Part shown: one piece after another, positions 35,454-45,481 of the stretch
Numbering within the stretch: the first letter of the stretch is position 1
Layout of the letters: the number at the start of each line of letters is the position of its first letter
NCBI RefSeq assembly: GCF_031458325.1
Contig: NZ_JAVDYG010000001.1
Location: 1,116,001 to 1,180,000, forward strand
Origin: Nocardioides marmoribigeumensis
GTDB taxonomy: Bacteria; Actinomycetota; Actinomycetes; Propionibacteriales; Nocardioidaceae
Length of the DNA: 64,000 nucleotides
Reading direction: 5' to 3'
The notes under the pieces: model-generated
Told to the model about the DNA's origin: nothing
The model's database searches: none
Seen by the model: the letters and a program-made list of their open reading frames with translations, nothing else
Position numbers and translations under genes: made by a program

Positions 35454-36488
35454 ATGCGCACCCCTTCGTTCCTCGCGAGCGTGCTCGCCGCCGCCGTCCT
35501 CCCCGCCGCCACGCTGGCCGCCACCCCCGCCAGCGGGGCTCCCTCGGCGGGGTCCACCGCCACCGGCACCGTCTTCCTCCCCAACCCCGTGCAGAGCAGC
35601 GGGGACCAGTCGCTGACCGACGCCGGCGACGCCGACCTGCCGGTGTTCGGGCCGGAGTACCGCACCCGCACCCTCACCGACCTCGACGGCTCCGGCCGGC
35701 TCGCCGGCTCCTACGTCCGGGTGAAGAGCTCCACGGGCCCGGCCGCCAAGGCGGTCGGCGGCGCGTTCCCGGCGTACCACCGCGACGACGACCGGTTCGA
35801 GCAGGTGATGGGCTACTACTGGGTGACCACCGCCCAGCACTACCTCCAGCACCTCGGCTTCGGCTCCACCCTGCGGCCGGTCAACCAGCGCCAGATCGAG
35901 CTGCGCATCGACCAGTACGGCGGCGACAACTCCTTCTTCCGTCCCGACAAGGCCAACATCACCCTCGGCAAGGGCGGCGTCGACGACGGCGAGGACGGCG
36001 AGGTCGTCGTCCACGAGTACGGCCACTCCGTGCAGGACGGCCAGGTGCCCGGCTTCGGCACGACCCTCGAGTCCGGCTCGATCGGCGAGGCGTTCGGCGA
36101 CTACCTCGCGGTCGCGGTCAGCTCGTGGGCCGCGGGCACGCCGACGACGACGCCCGAGGCCTGCGTGGCCGACTGGGACTCGACCTCGTACACCCGCAGG
36201 ACGCCGCACTGCCTGCGCCGCCTGGACGGGACGAAGCACTACCCCGAGGACGTCCAGGGCGAGGTGCACGCCGACGGCGAGATCTGGTCGCGGGCCCTGT
36301 GGGACATCCGCACCGCGCTCGGCGACACCCGCGCCAGCACCGCGATCGTGGAGGCGCAGTTCGCGTTCGCGCCCGACACCTCGTTCCGCGACGCGGCCAC
36401 CGCGACCGTGGCGGCCGCCCAGCGGCTCTACGGCAGGTCGGCTGCGGACCAGGTCCGCAAGGCGTTCACCGCGCGCGGGATCCTCTGA
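35454..36488 (+). CDS. Secreted zinc metallopeptidase (gluzincin-like, HEYGH)
   Basis: A 344-residue exported peptidase with an Ala-rich signal peptide ending near TPASGAPS. The zinc motif VVVHEYGHSVQDG lies around residue 185, and the downstream glutamate ligand in SIGEAFGDYLAVAV about 25 residues later is the GExxGD pattern of thermolysin- or fungalysin-type enzymes. The HADGEIWSRALWDI segment is typical of the fungalysin (M36)-like C-terminal domain. CAGGAT ends six bases before the ATG. It lacks a recognisable long inhibitory propeptide. It probably digests extracellular protein. Confidence 0.8.
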   Translation: MRTPSFLASVLAAAVLPAATLAATPASGAPSAGSTATGTVFLPNPVQSSGDQSLTDAGDADLPVFGPEYRTRTLTDLDGSGRLAGSYVRVKSSTGPAAKAVGGAFPAYHRDDDRFEQVMGYYWVTTAQHYLQHLGFGSTLRPVNQRQIELRIDQYGGDNSFFRPDKANITLGKGGVDDGEDGEVVVHEYGHSVQDGQVPGFGTTLESGSIGEAFGDYLAVAVSSWAAGTPTTTPEACVADWDSTSYTRRTPHCLRRLDGTKHYPEDVQGEVHADGEIWSRALWDIRTALGDTRASTAIVEAQFAFAPDTSFRDAATATVAAAQRLYGRSAADQVRKAFTARGIL

Positions 36489-36512
36489 CGCGGCGGGTCG
36501 CGTCGCGCCGGG

Positions 36513-37073
36513 TCAGGCCGGGTCGGCGTCGAAGGCCGGCAGGCCGTCGATGCTGACCCGGTTCTTCTGCCGGCGGTAGGCCACGACCCCGTCGGCCCCG
36601 CGCCGCTCCATGTTGGGCGTGAGCAGGTCACGCCGCTCCCAGCCGGTCGCCACCGGCAGGGCGAAGCCGCAGGACGTCGAGACCCGGTCGACCTCGACCA
36701 CCACGACGGCCCGCGCGGCCGGGTTGTCCTCGAAGTACGACGACCAGCGGGCGAACTCGTCGTCGTACAGGGTGACGACGCGGCCGCGACCGTGGAGCCG
36801 GACCACGTCGGGGCTGCGCTCGAAGGAGCAGAACATCACCACGATGCGGCCGTTCTGGCGGACGTGGGCGATCGTCTCCGCACCGCTGGCGGTGAGGTCG
36901 AGGTAGGCGACCGTGCGGTCGTCGACCACCGCGAACGTGCCGTCGGTCAGGCCCTTGGGCGAGACGTTGACGTGCCCTGCCTCGCCGCTGGGCGCCGTGC
37001 CGACGAAGAAGACGGGCTGGCGCTCGATGAACTCCCGCAGCCGGTCGTCGATGCGCTCGTGGACCTTGCCCAT
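36513..37073 (-). CDS. Pyridoxamine 5'-phosphate oxidase-like flavin/F420-binding protein
   Basis: A 186-residue split-barrel protein. QPVFFVGTAPSGEAGHVNVSPKG is the hallmark N terminus, followed by TVAYLDLTASGAETIAHVRQNGR and IVVMFCSFERSPDVVRLHGRGRVV. The C-terminal CGFALPVATGWERRDLLTPN resembles a PNPOx-like branch with unknown substrate. Cofactor could be FMN or F420. It starts 15 bases after the ilvD stop with no clear Shine-Dalgarno, so it is probably translated by coupling within the same transcript. Confidence 0.78.
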   Translation of the reverse strand: MGKVHERIDDRLREFIERQPVFFVGTAPSGEAGHVNVSPKGLTDGTFAVVDDRTVAYLDLTASGAETIAHVRQNGRIVVMFCSFERSPDVVRLHGRGRVVTLYDDEFARWSSYFEDNPAARAVVVVEVDRVSTSCGFALPVATGWERRDLLTPNMERRGADGVVAYRRQKNRVSIDGLPAFDADPA

Positions 37074-37088
37074 GTCGTCGGCGCAGGC

Positions 37089-38774
37089 TCAGCCGCAGAC
37101 GGCGCCGTGCGCCGCGGACTGCACGACCTTGGCGTACTTGCCGAGGACGCCGGTGCGGAACTTGGGCTCGCGCGGGGACCAGCCCTCCTTGCGGGAGGCG
37201 AGGTCCTCGTCGGTGAGGTCGGGCACGTCGAGCAGGCCGTTGGCCACGTCGAGCCGGATGCGGTCCCCGTCGCGCAGGAACGCGATCGGGCCGGCGTCGA
37301 CCGCCTCGGGCGCGATGTGGCCGACGCACAGGCCGGTCGTGCCGCCGGAGAAGCGGCCGTCGGTGATCAGCAGGACGTCCTTGCCGAGCCCGGCGCCCTT
37401 GATCGCACCGGTGATCGCGAGCATCTCGCGCATGCCCGGCCCGCCCTTGGGGCCCTCGTAGCGGATGACGACGACGTCGCCGTGCTGGATCTCGTCGGCA
37501 GCAAGGGCGTCGAGCGCCGCGCGCTCGCCGTCGAAGACCCGTGCCGGCCCCTCGAACACCTCGTCGTCGAAGCCCGCGGACTTGACCACGGCACCCTCGG
37601 GGGCCAGCGAGCCCTTGAGGATCGTGATGCCGCCGGTGCGGTGGATGGGCCGGGAGAGGTCGCGGATGATGTCGTCGTCGGCCTTCGGCGGCGCGAGGGC
37701 CTCGAGGTTCTCCGCCATGGTCCTGCCGGTGACCGTGAGGCAGTCGCCGTCCATGAGGCCGGCGTCGAGCAGCAGCTTCATCACGACCGGGATGCCGCCG
37801 ATCTTGTCGACGTCGTTCATCACGTAGCGGCCGAACGGCTTGAGGTCGCCCAGGTGCGGCACCTTGGCGCCGACGCGGGTGAAGTCGTCGAGGGTGAGGT
37901 CGACCTCGGCCTCGCGCGCGATCGCGAGCAGGTGGAGGACCGCGTTGGTCGAGCCGCCCAGCGCCATGACGACGGCGATGGCGTTCTCGAACGCGGGCTT
38001 GGTCATGATCTGGCGGGCGGTGATGCCCTGCCGGAGCAGCTCGACCACGGCCTCGCCGGAGCGGTGTGCGAAGCCGTCGCGGCGCCGGTCGACGGCCGGC
38101 GGGGCGGCGGAGCCGGGCAGGGACATGCCGATCGCCTCGGCGACCGAGGCCATCGTGTTGGCGGTGTACATGCCGCCGCACGCCCCCTCGCCCGGGCAGA
38201 TCGCGCGCTCGATGCGGTCGACCTCCTCGCGGCTGATCTTGCCGGCCAGGCAGGCGCCGACGGCCTCGAAGGCGTCGATGATCGTGACGTCGCGGCCGTC
38301 GACCTGGCCGGGCATCGTCGAGCCGGCGTAGAGGAAGACCGACGAGAGGTCGAGCCGCGCGGCCGCCATCAGCATGCCGGGCAGGGACTTGTCGCAGCCG
38401 GCGAGCAGCACCGAGCCGTCGAGGCGCTCGGCCATCATCACGGTCTCGACGGAGTCGGCGATGACCTCGCGGGAGACCAGCGAGAAGTGCATGCCGTCGT
38501 GGCCCATGGAGATGCCGTCGGAGACCGAGATCGTGCCGAACTCCAGCGGGTAGCCGCCGGCCGCGTGCACGCCGTTCTTGACCGCCTTGGCCAACCGGTC
38601 GAGGGAGAGGTTGCACGGCGTGATCTCGTTCCAGGACGAGGCGACGCCGATCTGCGGCTTGGCGAAGTCCTCGTCCCCCATGCCCACCGCGCGGAGCATG
38701 CCGCGTGCGGCAGCCCGCTCGAGTCCGTCGGTGACCTCGCGCGAGCGCGGCTTGATGTCGGGGGTCTCGGTCAT
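37089..38774 (-). CDS. ilvD: Dihydroxy-acid dehydratase
   Basis: A 561-residue Fe-S dehydratase for the third common step of isoleucine and valine synthesis. Cluster and metal ligands appear in [16 protein letters not shown] and [15 protein letters not shown], with further family motifs [40 protein letters not shown] and [23 protein letters not shown] ends seven bases before the ATG, implying a leaderless mRNA. It is divergent from the adenylate cyclase, the two -10 hexamers being about 40 bases apart. A PNPOx-like gene follows. Confidence 0.95.
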   Translation of the reverse strand: MTETPDIKPRSREVTDGLERAAARGMLRAVGMGDEDFAKPQIGVASSWNEITPCNLSLDRLAKAVKNGVHAAGGYPLEFGTISVSDGISMGHDGMHFSLVSREVIADSVETVMMAERLDGSVLLAGCDKSLPGMLMAAARLDLSSVFLYAGSTMPGQVDGRDVTIIDAFEAVGACLAGKISREEVDRIERAICPGEGACGGMYTANTMASVAEAIGMSLPGSAAPPAVDRRRDGFAHRSGEAVVELLRQGITARQIMTKPAFENAIAVVMALGGSTNAVLHLLAIAREAEVDLTLDDFTRVGAKVPHLGDLKPFGRYVMNDVDKIGGIPVVMKLLLDAGLMDGDCLTVTGRTMAENLEALAPPKADDDIIRDLSRPIHRTGGITILKGSLAPEGAVVKSAGFDDEVFEGPARVFDGERAALDALAADEIQHGDVVVIRYEGPKGGPGMREMLAITGAIKGAGLGKDVLLITDGRFSGGTTGLCVGHIAPEAVDAGPIAFLRDGDRIRLDVANGLLDVPDLTDEDLASRKEGWSPREPKFRTGVLGKYAKVVQSAAHGAVCG

Positions 38775-38836
38775 GGTCCGGAGTCTACGAAGGCCGTACG
38801 GCGTCGCTCGCCCGGTCTCGCCGCTACCGTTCTGTG

Positions 38837-40369
38837 GTGACGTTCCGTCGCCAGGCCTCGCACTGGTTCGCCCACCTGAGCCCCGAGTGGCAGGTGAGGC
38901 TGGCGCTGGGGTCCGGGCTCACGGTCTCCAACCTGGTCGGCGTCGGCGTCGTCGCGGTCCTGTGCCTGTTCGTCGTCCCCCTCCCCCAGTCGCCCGCGGT
39001 CAGCGACGCCCGCGTGCAGAGCGTGCAGCTCGGCCTGGCCTTCGCCGTCCTCGGCGGGGTGATCGGGTCCTACCACGCGTGGCGCACGCTGCACCCGGTC
39101 GTGGTGATGCTCCGGCCGAGCGAGAGCGCGGGCACGATCAGCGACCGGCAACGTCGCCACGTGCTCAAGGCGCCGCGCCGGATCTTCCTCTTCCAGCTGT
39201 TCCTGTGGGTGTGGGCCGCCGTCATCCTCGCGGCGGTCAACTGGCGGGCCTCGCTCACCCTGGGCGTCTCGCTCGGGCTCATCGTGGCGCTCGCGGGGTC
39301 GGCCACCTCGTGCGTGACCTACCTGCTCTCCGAGCGCTCGCTGCGACCCGTCGCCCGTCGCGTCCTGGCCACCGGCATCCCGGCCAGACGGTGGGTCCCG
39401 TCGGTGCGCAACCGGGCGATGTTCGCCTGGTGGCTCGGCACCGGGGTCAGCGTCCTCGGCATCATCCTGCTCGGCGTCGGCGCCCTCATCGAGCCCGAGG
39501 ACATCAGCCTCGACCAGCTCGCGGTCACGATCGTCGTGGTCGGGGCCCTGGCGATGGCGATCGGCCTGCTGTCGTCGTACGCCGCGGCAGAGGCCAGCAG
39601 CGAGCCCATCCGGACCCTGCGCGAGGCCGTCGAGCGGGTCGACCACGGCGACCTCGAGGTCGAGGTGCCGATCTACGACTCCACCGAGATCGGCCTGCTG
39701 CAGGCCGGGTTCAACCAGATGGTGCAGGGGCTGCGCGAGCGGGAGCACCTGCGCGACCTCTTCGGTCGCCACGTCGGCGAGGACGTCGCCCGCGCCGCAC
39801 TCGAGCGGGGCATCGAGCTCGGTGGTGAGGAGCGCGAGGTCGCCGTGCTGTTCGTCGACGTCATCGGCTCGACCTCGCTGGCGGAGAACTGTCCGCCCGC
39901 CGAGGTGGTCGAGCTGCTCAACCGGTTCTTCGCGGTCGTCATCGACGTGGTCCACGAGCACGAGGGCTTCGTCAACAAGTTCGAGGGCGACGCGGCCCTG
40001 GCGATCTGGGGAGCGCCGGTGGAGTCCCAGGACCTGCACACGTGCACCCTGAAGGCGGCGCGCACCATGCAGCGGCGACTGGCCGAGGAGGTGCCAGAGC
40101 TGCGCGCCAGCATCGGGGTCTCGACCGGCCGCGCCGTGGCCGGCAACGTCGGGACGCCCGAGCGCTACGAGTACACCGTCATCGGTGACCCCGTGAACGA
40201 GGCCGCCCGCCTGACCACCGCCGCCAAGCAGACCGACCGCCTGGTCCTGGTCAACTGCGCGCTGGTCGCCGGGGCCACCGCGGAGGAGGCCCGGCACTGG
40301 GAGGAGCGCGACCCGATCACCGTCCGGGGCCGCAGCGAGCCCACCCGGGTTGCCGCTCCGCGCTCCTGA
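38837..40369 (+). CDS. Membrane adenylate cyclase with HAMP domain (class III)
   Basis: A 510-residue protein with about six N-terminal helices (residues ~15-245), a HAMP linker ([24 protein letters not shown]) and a class III cyclase domain. [12 protein letters not shown] supplies the first metal Asp, [14 protein letters not shown] the second, and [10 protein letters not shown] the transition-state region. The layout matches mycobacterial six-helix HAMP cyclases of the Rv1318c type. GTG 38837 is chosen because TACCGT ends six bases before it; the GTG directly upstream is the alternative. It makes cAMP in response to an unknown membrane signal. Confidence 0.9.
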   Translation: MTFRRQASHWFAHLSPEWQVRLALGSGLTVSNLVGVGVVAVLCLFVVPLPQSPAVSDARVQSVQLGLAFAVLGGVIGSYHAWRTLHPVVVMLRPSESAGTISDRQRRHVLKAPRRIFLFQLFLWVWAAVILAAVNWRASLTLGVSLGLIVALAGSATSCVTYLLSERSLRPVARRVLATGIPARRWVPSVRNRAMFAWWLGTGVSVLGIILLGVGALIEPEDISLDQLAVTIVVVGALAMAIGLLSSYAAAEASSEPIRTLREAVERVDHGDLEVEVPIYDSTEIGLLQAGFNQMVQGLREREHLRDLFGRHVGEDVARAALERGIELGGEEREVAVLFVDVIGSTSLAENCPPAEVVELLNRFFAVVIDVVHEHEGFVNKFEGDAALAIWGAPVESQDLHTCTLKAARTMQRRLAEEVPELRASIGVSTGRAVAGNVGTPERYEYTVIGDPVNEAARLTTAAKQTDRLVLVNCALVAGATAEEARHWEERDPITVRGRSEPTRVAAPRS

Positions 40370-40381
40370 GGGCTGGTACTA

Positions 40382-40401
40382 CGACCATCGCCCGATGGTC
40401 G
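40382..40401. promoter_or_regulatory. 20-bp palindrome upstream of a secreted-protein gene
   Basis: CGACCATCG and CGATGGTCG form perfect 9-bp arms around CC, 74 bases before the ATG at 40475 and just after the cyclase stop. Size and symmetry fit a NarL/LuxR-type response-regulator operator, and such a regulator is encoded two genes downstream (42404). The link is inference. Confidence 0.5.
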
Positions 40402-40474
40402 CTGACCGTCGCCGGGCCGCAGGGTCGTCCCATCGGCCGCCACCACGGTGGCCCCCCGGACCTCGGAGGACCCC

Positions 40475-40879
40475 ATGACCCGCTCGCGCACCCTCGCCAC
40501 CCTCGCCGCCGCCACCCTCGCGACCGGCGGCCTCGCGCTGGTCGGCACCGCCCCCGCCCAGGCCGGTGGCAGCGACGACCGCGTGATCCGCACCGGCTCC
40601 TGCTCCCAGCGCGGCGTCTGGAAGCTCAAGGCCAAGGCCGACGACGGCCGCATCGAGGTCGAGCTCGAGGTCGACACCAACCGCACCGGGCAGACCTTCG
40701 AGGTGCGCCTGCGCCGCGACGGCGCCCTCTTCCTCAGCGGCCGGCGCACCACCCAGGGCCCCAGCGGCTCGTTCACCGTCGAGCGCCGGATCTCCAACAG
40801 CCCCGGCGACGACGTCATCGTCGCCCGCGCGGTCCGGGGCAGCAACGTCTGCCGCGGCCAGATCACCTTCTCCCGCTGA
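40475..40879 (+). CDS. Small secreted hypothetical protein
   Basis: A 134-residue exported protein. The signal peptide (LAAATLATGGLALVGTAPAQA) ends near AQA-GG. The mature ~104 residues contain two cysteines (GSCSQRG and SNVCRGQ), a predicted disulfide linking both ends of a beta-rich domain: WKLKAKADDGRIEVELEVD and FEVRLRRDGALFLSG. CGGAGGA is a strong ribosome-binding site. It precedes a sensor kinase and regulator in the same direction and may be their signal partner or target. No family recognised. Confidence 0.7.
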   Translation: MTRSRTLATLAAATLATGGLALVGTAPAQAGGSDDRVIRTGSCSQRGVWKLKAKADDGRIEVELEVDTNRTGQTFEVRLRRDGALFLSGRRTTQGPSGSFTVERRISNSPGDDVIVARAVRGSNVCRGQITFSR

Positions 40880-40968
40880 TCCCCTTCTCCCTGGGCGCAC
40901 CCACGGCCGGCCGGTTCGCACCCCGCACGCCACCCCTCCTCCTGACAACCCCGACCACGAGGGCGACG

Positions 40969-42411
40969 ATGACTCCCAAGAGCCTGGACATCGACCCCCT
41001 GGTGCTGGAGGACGACGTGGAACCGGTCTGGCACACGCTGGGCGACGGTGGACCCCGCGAGAGCGGGACCACCGTCGCCCCGCGTCGCCTGCTCGCCCAG
41101 CTGGTCGCCGGCACCCTCGTGGTGCTGCTCGTGATCGGCGTCGGCGCCTCCCTGGCCGCCCGCCGGCTGGCCGAGCGCGAGGCCGTCGCCGACGCGGTCA
41201 CCCAGGCCGGCGTCCTCGCCGACGCGGTCGTCTCCCCCGCACTGAGCGCCGGGCTCCTCGCGGGGCGTCCGGCCGCCGTACGCCGGTTCGACCGGGTCGT
41301 GCGCGCCCAGGTGCTCGCCGAGGACGTCGTACGCGTCAAGCTGTGGGCGCCCGGCGGCCGCGTGGTCTACGCCGACGAGCCACAGCTGGTCGGGCGCACC
41401 TTCGCCCTCGACGGGGAGCAGCAGGAGGCGCTGGACACCTCGACCACACAGGCGTCGATCTCCGACCTCAGTGCCTCGGAGAACACCTTCGACGGCACGG
41501 GGAGGCTGGTCGAGGTCTACCGGCCGATCGGCCTGCCCGACGGTCGGGTCGGCCTGTTCGAGATCTACACCTCCTACGACCCGGTGACCGACCGCACGAG
41601 CATGCTGTGGAAGGGGTTCCTGGCGATCATGGTCGCCAGCCTGGTCGGACTGCTCGCCCTGCTCGGGCCGCTGCTGTGGCACCTGTTCTCCCGCGTACGA
41701 CGGCACGAGCGGCAGCGCGCCGCGCTGCTCGAGCGGGCGGTCGACGCGGGGGCGGCCGAGCGGCGTCGGATCGCGGCGAGCCTGCACGACGGGCCCGTCC
41801 AGGAGCTGGCCGCGACCTCGTTCACCGTGGCCGGCGCCGCCGCCCAGGCCCAGCGGGCCGGAGCCGTCCCCCTCGCAGGCGCCCTCGACGAGGCCGCCTC
41901 GTCGGTGCGCAGCAGCATCCGGTCGCTGCGCACCCTCCTGACCGACATCTACCCCTCCGCCCTCGTCGACGGGGGGCTCGTGCCGGCGCTGGAGGACCTC
42001 GCGCAGACCGCGACGACCGCCGACGTACGCGTGAGCACCGACCTCGACCCCGCCGCCGAGCAGGGCCTCGACGAGGAGCAGCGGCGCCGGTTGTTCCGCC
42101 TCGCCCAGGAGTCGGTCCGCAACGCGGTCGGCCACGCCGGACCGGGCACGGTCACCGTCCGGCTGAGCCGCGAGGCGGGGGCTGCCGTGGTCGACGTGGT
42201 CGACGACGGGGCGGGGTTCGACGTGGAGGCCACGCTCGCCGACCCGCGGCCCGGCCACCTGGGGCTCCGGATCCTCGCCGACCTGGCCGACGCCCCGGGC
42301 CTCTCGTGCCAGGTCTCCTCACGGGTCGGCTGCGGCACGCACGTGCGCGTCGTCCAGCAGGTCGCGGGCAGCGGCGCCCCGACCGAGCCGGCCGGAGGGC
42401 AGGATGGCTGA
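40969..42411 (+). CDS. NarL-type sensor histidine kinase with extracytoplasmic sensor
   Basis: A 480-residue kinase. Helix 1 (about residues 42-62) and helix 2 (about 220-242) enclose a ~155-residue extracytoplasmic domain containing VKLWAPGGRVVYADEPQLVGRTF, which looks Cache/PAS-like. The HisKA_3 box RRRIAASLHDGPVQELA holds the phospho-His near residue 272, and the ATPase domain has QESVRNAVGHAG and DVVDDGAGFD. The gene overlaps its response regulator by eight bases. The ligand is unknown; the domain order suggests a small extracellular molecule. Confidence 0.88.
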   Translation: MTPKSLDIDPLVLEDDVEPVWHTLGDGGPRESGTTVAPRRLLAQLVAGTLVVLLVIGVGASLAARRLAEREAVADAVTQAGVLADAVVSPALSAGLLAGRPAAVRRFDRVVRAQVLAEDVVRVKLWAPGGRVVYADEPQLVGRTFALDGEQQEALDTSTTQASISDLSASENTFDGTGRLVEVYRPIGLPDGRVGLFEIYTSYDPVTDRTSMLWKGFLAIMVASLVGLLALLGPLLWHLFSRVRRHERQRAALLERAVDAGAAERRRIAASLHDGPVQELAATSFTVAGAAAQAQRAGAVPLAGALDEAASSVRSSIRSLRTLLTDIYPSALVDGGLVPALEDLAQTATTADVRVSTDLDPAAEQGLDEEQRRRLFRLAQESVRNAVGHAGPGTVTVRLSREAGAAVVDVVDDGAGFDVEATLADPRPGHLGLRILADLADAPGLSCQVSSRVGCGTHVRVVQQVAGSGAPTEPAGGQDG

Positions 42412-43039
42412 CGTGGAGGAGCTGCCCGCGACCGTGCGCGTCGCCCTGGTCGACGACCACCGGCTGGTGCGCGTCGGCCTGCGCTCGCTGCTGGAGTCCA
42501 CGACCGGGTTCGTGGTCGTCGGCGAGGCGGGCGACGGACGCGAGGCGGTCGACCTGGTCGCCTCGGTCGCGCCCGACGTGGTGCTGATGGACCTCTCCAT
42601 GCCCGACGTCGACGGCATCGCCGCGACCCGCGCGATCGCCGCGGCGCACCCCGAGGTGCGCGTGCTGGTGCTCACCTCGTTCACCGACCGGGCCCGGGTG
42701 CAAGAGGTGCTGGCGGCCGGGGCCACCGGCTACGTGCTCAAGGACTGCGAGCCCGAGGAGCTCCTCGCCGCGATCCGTGCCGCCGCTCGCGGCCACGTGC
42801 CCCTCGACCCGCGGGTCGCCGGGGCGCTGCTGCCCACGCCCGGCGGCGGTCCCGCCCTCAGCCCTCGCGAGGAGGAGGTCCTGCGGCTGGTCGCCCAGGG
42901 CCTGGCCAACAAGCAGGTCGCCCGCGCCCTCGGCATCACCGAGCGCACGGTCAAGGCCCACCTCGGTCGCGTCTTCCGCGAGATCGGGGTGCTCGACCGC
43001 ACCAGCGCCGCCCTCTGGGCGCGGGAGCACCTCTCCTGA
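42404..43039 (+). CDS. LuxR/NarL-family response regulator
   Basis: A 211-residue regulator. The receiver (VRVALVDDHRLVRVG; phospho-Asp in VVLMDLSMPDVDG near residue 65; Lys in GYVLKDCEP) is followed by a LuxR helix-turn-helix with LSPREEEVLRLVAQGLANKQ and TVKAHLGRVFREIG. It overlaps the sensor kinase by eight bases, making them a pair. The palindrome at 40382-40401 is a candidate target. After the stop there are 285 bases without a gene. Confidence 0.92.
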   Translation: MADVEELPATVRVALVDDHRLVRVGLRSLLESTTGFVVVGEAGDGREAVDLVASVAPDVVLMDLSMPDVDGIAATRAIAAAHPEVRVLVLTSFTDRARVQEVLAAGATGYVLKDCEPEELLAAIRAAARGHVPLDPRVAGALLPTPGGGPALSPREEEVLRLVAQGLANKQVARALGITERTVKAHLGRVFREIGVLDRTSAALWAREHLS

Positions 43040-43324
43040 TCGGCGAGGGTCGTTCACCGAGATGTCACACGAGGGCAATCGGACTGTCGTCGCCGGCTCC
43101 TAGGCTCGGACGCGTCGGACCGATCCCCCCCCAGGCCCCCGGGACCGGCCGGCCACCCCGCGGCCCCCGCGCCCCTCGCCGCCGACGGCTGACCGGCCTG
43201 TCCCGGGGACCGTCCGGCCCTGTGGGGTGCGGGTGCGGCGGGTCCACACCGGCGGAACGCGCTGACGGCGTGACTTCCCGCACCAAACGGACATGATTCG
43301 CCTCCGATTCGGGATACTCCGGGT

Positions 43325-44314
43325 ATGCCAGTGCAGGAGAACGCCTTCCGTGCCGACCCGGGCGCCCCGTCGTCCAACCGACTCGGCGACACCGACGAGG
43401 CGCCCCGCCTCCCCCACCAGTCGACTGTGCGGTTCCACCGCGTCACGAGTGCCGACGGCACTCTGATCGAGGCCTGGCACAACGAGGCCTGGCACCGCGG
43501 CGGTGACGGCCCGGTCGTCCTGCTGTGCAACGGCCTGGGCACCAACGCCTACTCCTGGCCCGACCTGCTGCGCGACGACTGCCCGGTGCGGGTCATCTCC
43601 TGGAACCACCGCGGGGTCGGTCGCAGCGCCCGCCCCTCCGACCCCGACCGCTGCGGGGTCGACGCGTTCGTCGAGGACGCGATCGCCGTCATGGACGCCG
43701 CCGGGGTCGAGTCCGCGGTCCTCGCGGGCTGGTCGATCGGCGTCAACACCGCCTTCGAGCTCGCCGTCCGCCACCCCCAGCGGGTGAAGGGCATCTTCGC
43801 CGTCGCCGGCGTCCCCGGCGGCACCTTCGAGTCGATGTTCGCCCCCATGTTCGTGCCGCGGGCGCTGCGCAAGCCGCTCAGCATCACCGCCGCCCGCACG
43901 ATGAAGGCCGGCAGCCCCGTCCTCACGCCGGTGGCCCGCCGCATCCCGATGGGGCCGATCTCCACGACGGTCCTGCGGTGGAGCGGCTTCATGATGCCGT
44001 TCGCGCGCGGGGAGCACGTCCGGCGCACCGTGCGCGAGTTCCTGACCACGCCGGTCGACTGGTACATGCACCTCGCCCTGCACTCCGCCCGCCACCTGCG
44101 GGTCTCGCTGTCCAAGGTGGACGTGCCCTGCGCGTTCGTCGGCGCCCAGTTCGACATCCTCGCCTCCACCCGCGACATGCGGACCGCGGCCGACCGGATC
44201 CCCGGGGCGTCCTACGTCAACCTCTTCGGCACCCACTTCCTCACCCTCGAGCGCCCGCGGCAGATCACCTCGATGCTGCTCGAGCTGTGCGAGCGGGTGG
44301 AGGCGGCTGCCTAG
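43325..44314 (+). CDS. Alpha/beta-hydrolase
   Basis: A 329-residue hydrolase. The oxyanion region is LLCNGLGTNAYSWPD, HRGVGRSARP follows, and the nucleophile elbow GWSIGVNTA supplies the catalytic Ser (about residue 140). Asp in FVGAQFDILAS and His in LFGTHFLTLE complete the triad. A ~30-residue N-terminal extension is polar. GATACT ends six bases before the ATG, so the mRNA is probably leaderless. Its TAG stop falls inside the TAGGCT -10 hexamer of the following lipoprotein gene. Substrate unknown; possibly an ester or lipid. Confidence 0.83.
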   Translation: MPVQENAFRADPGAPSSNRLGDTDEAPRLPHQSTVRFHRVTSADGTLIEAWHNEAWHRGGDGPVVLLCNGLGTNAYSWPDLLRDDCPVRVISWNHRGVGRSARPSDPDRCGVDAFVEDAIAVMDAAGVESAVLAGWSIGVNTAFELAVRHPQRVKGIFAVAGVPGGTFESMFAPMFVPRALRKPLSITAARTMKAGSPVLTPVARRIPMGPISTTVLRWSGFMMPFARGEHVRRTVREFLTTPVDWYMHLALHSARHLRVSLSKVDVPCAFVGAQFDILASTRDMRTAADRIPGASYVNLFGTHFLTLERPRQITSMLLELCERVEAAA

Positions 44315-44323
44315 GCTCGAGGC

Positions 44324-45481
44324 ATGAGCCGCCTCGCCGTCGCCGTCGCCGCGACCGTGGGGGCCGCGCTGCTCGCGGCCTGCGGCGGGGACCCCGGCAA
44401 GGACCGCAGCGGGGACCCCGCCGCCCTGGGCCCCCAGCCCTCGGAGCCCCAGCCCTCGACCGTCACCGCCCGGCCGGTCGCCCCGACCCCGGACGGGCAG
44501 GTCCGCCCCCGGGTCACCGGGACGGTCGCCACGGGCCTGGAGGTGCCGTGGGGGGTCACGTTCCTCCCCGACGGCTCGGCACTGGTGGGCGAGCGCGACA
44601 GCACCCGCGTGCTGTCGATCCCTGCCGGCGGAGGGGCCCCCCGCGAGGTCGGCCGGGTCGAGGTCGCCGCACCCCGCGGCGAGGCGGGGCTGCTCGGCCT
44701 GGCCGCCTCCCCGTCGTACGCCGAGGACCGCACGGTCTTCGCCTACGTCTCCACCGAGTCCGACAACCGCGTCGTCCGCTTCACCGTGCGGGACGGGCGC
44801 ATGGGCAGCGTCGAGCCGGTGCTGACCGGCATCCCCAACGGGTTCATCCACGACGGCGGCCGGCTGCTGTTCGCGACGGACGGCACGCTGTTCGTCTCCA
44901 CCGGCGAGACCGGCGTGCCCGAGCTCGCGCAGGACGTCGGCTCGCTCGGCGGCAAGATCCTGCACATCACCCCCGACGGCCGGCCCGCGCCGGACAACCC
45001 CCGCCGCGGGTCACCGGTGTGGACGATGGGCCACCGCAACGTCCAGGGCCTGGCGTACGACGACCAGGGCCGGCTCTGGGCGACCGAGTTCGGCCAGCAG
45101 ACCTGGGACGAGCTCAACCTGGTCGAGAAGGGCCGCAACTACGGCTGGCCCGTCTACGAGGGTCGCGGGGAGGGACCGGGCAGCGAGGACTACCGCGACC
45201 CGTTCGTCACCTGGCGCACCGACGACGCCTCGCCCTCGGGCCTGGCCTACCTCGACGGCTCGCTGTGGGCCGGGGCGCTCAAGGGCGAGCGGCTGTGGCA
45301 GGTGCCCGTCACCACCGACGGCGTGGGCAGGCCGCGGGGCTGGTTCGTCGGCGACCACGGCCGCCTGCGCACGGTGACCGCCGCCCCCGACGGGACGCTG
45401 TGGGTGACCACGTCCAACCGGGACGGGCGCGGGGCGCCGCGTCGCGGCGACGACCGGGTCCTCCAGGTGACCCTCAGGTGA
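44324..45481 (+). CDS. PQQ-type soluble aldose sugar dehydrogenase-like lipoprotein
   Basis: A 385-residue lipoprotein: lipobox LLAACGG near residue 20, a Pro-rich linker, then a six-bladed beta-propeller of the glucose/sorbosone dehydrogenase family. Typical pieces are TGLEVPWGVTFLPDGSALVGER, EAGLLGLAASPSY, GGKILHITPDG, WTMGHRNVQGLAYD and EFGQQTWDELNLVEKGRNYGWP. The family oxidises sugars extracellularly using PQQ, although many actinobacterial members lack proven activity. TAGGCT (44312-44317) ends six bases before the ATG. The stop overlaps the convergent ald gene by eight bases. Confidence 0.85.
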   Translation: MSRLAVAVAATVGAALLAACGGDPGKDRSGDPAALGPQPSEPQPSTVTARPVAPTPDGQVRPRVTGTVATGLEVPWGVTFLPDGSALVGERDSTRVLSIPAGGGAPREVGRVEVAAPRGEAGLLGLAASPSYAEDRTVFAYVSTESDNRVVRFTVRDGRMGSVEPVLTGIPNGFIHDGGRLLFATDGTLFVSTGETGVPELAQDVGSLGGKILHITPDGRPAPDNPRRGSPVWTMGHRNVQGLAYDDQGRLWATEFGQQTWDELNLVEKGRNYGWPVYEGRGEGPGSEDYRDPFVTWRTDDASPSGLAYLDGSLWAGALKGERLWQVPVTTDGVGRPRGWFVGDHGRLRTVTAAPDGTLWVTTSNRDGRGAPRRGDDRVLQVTLR

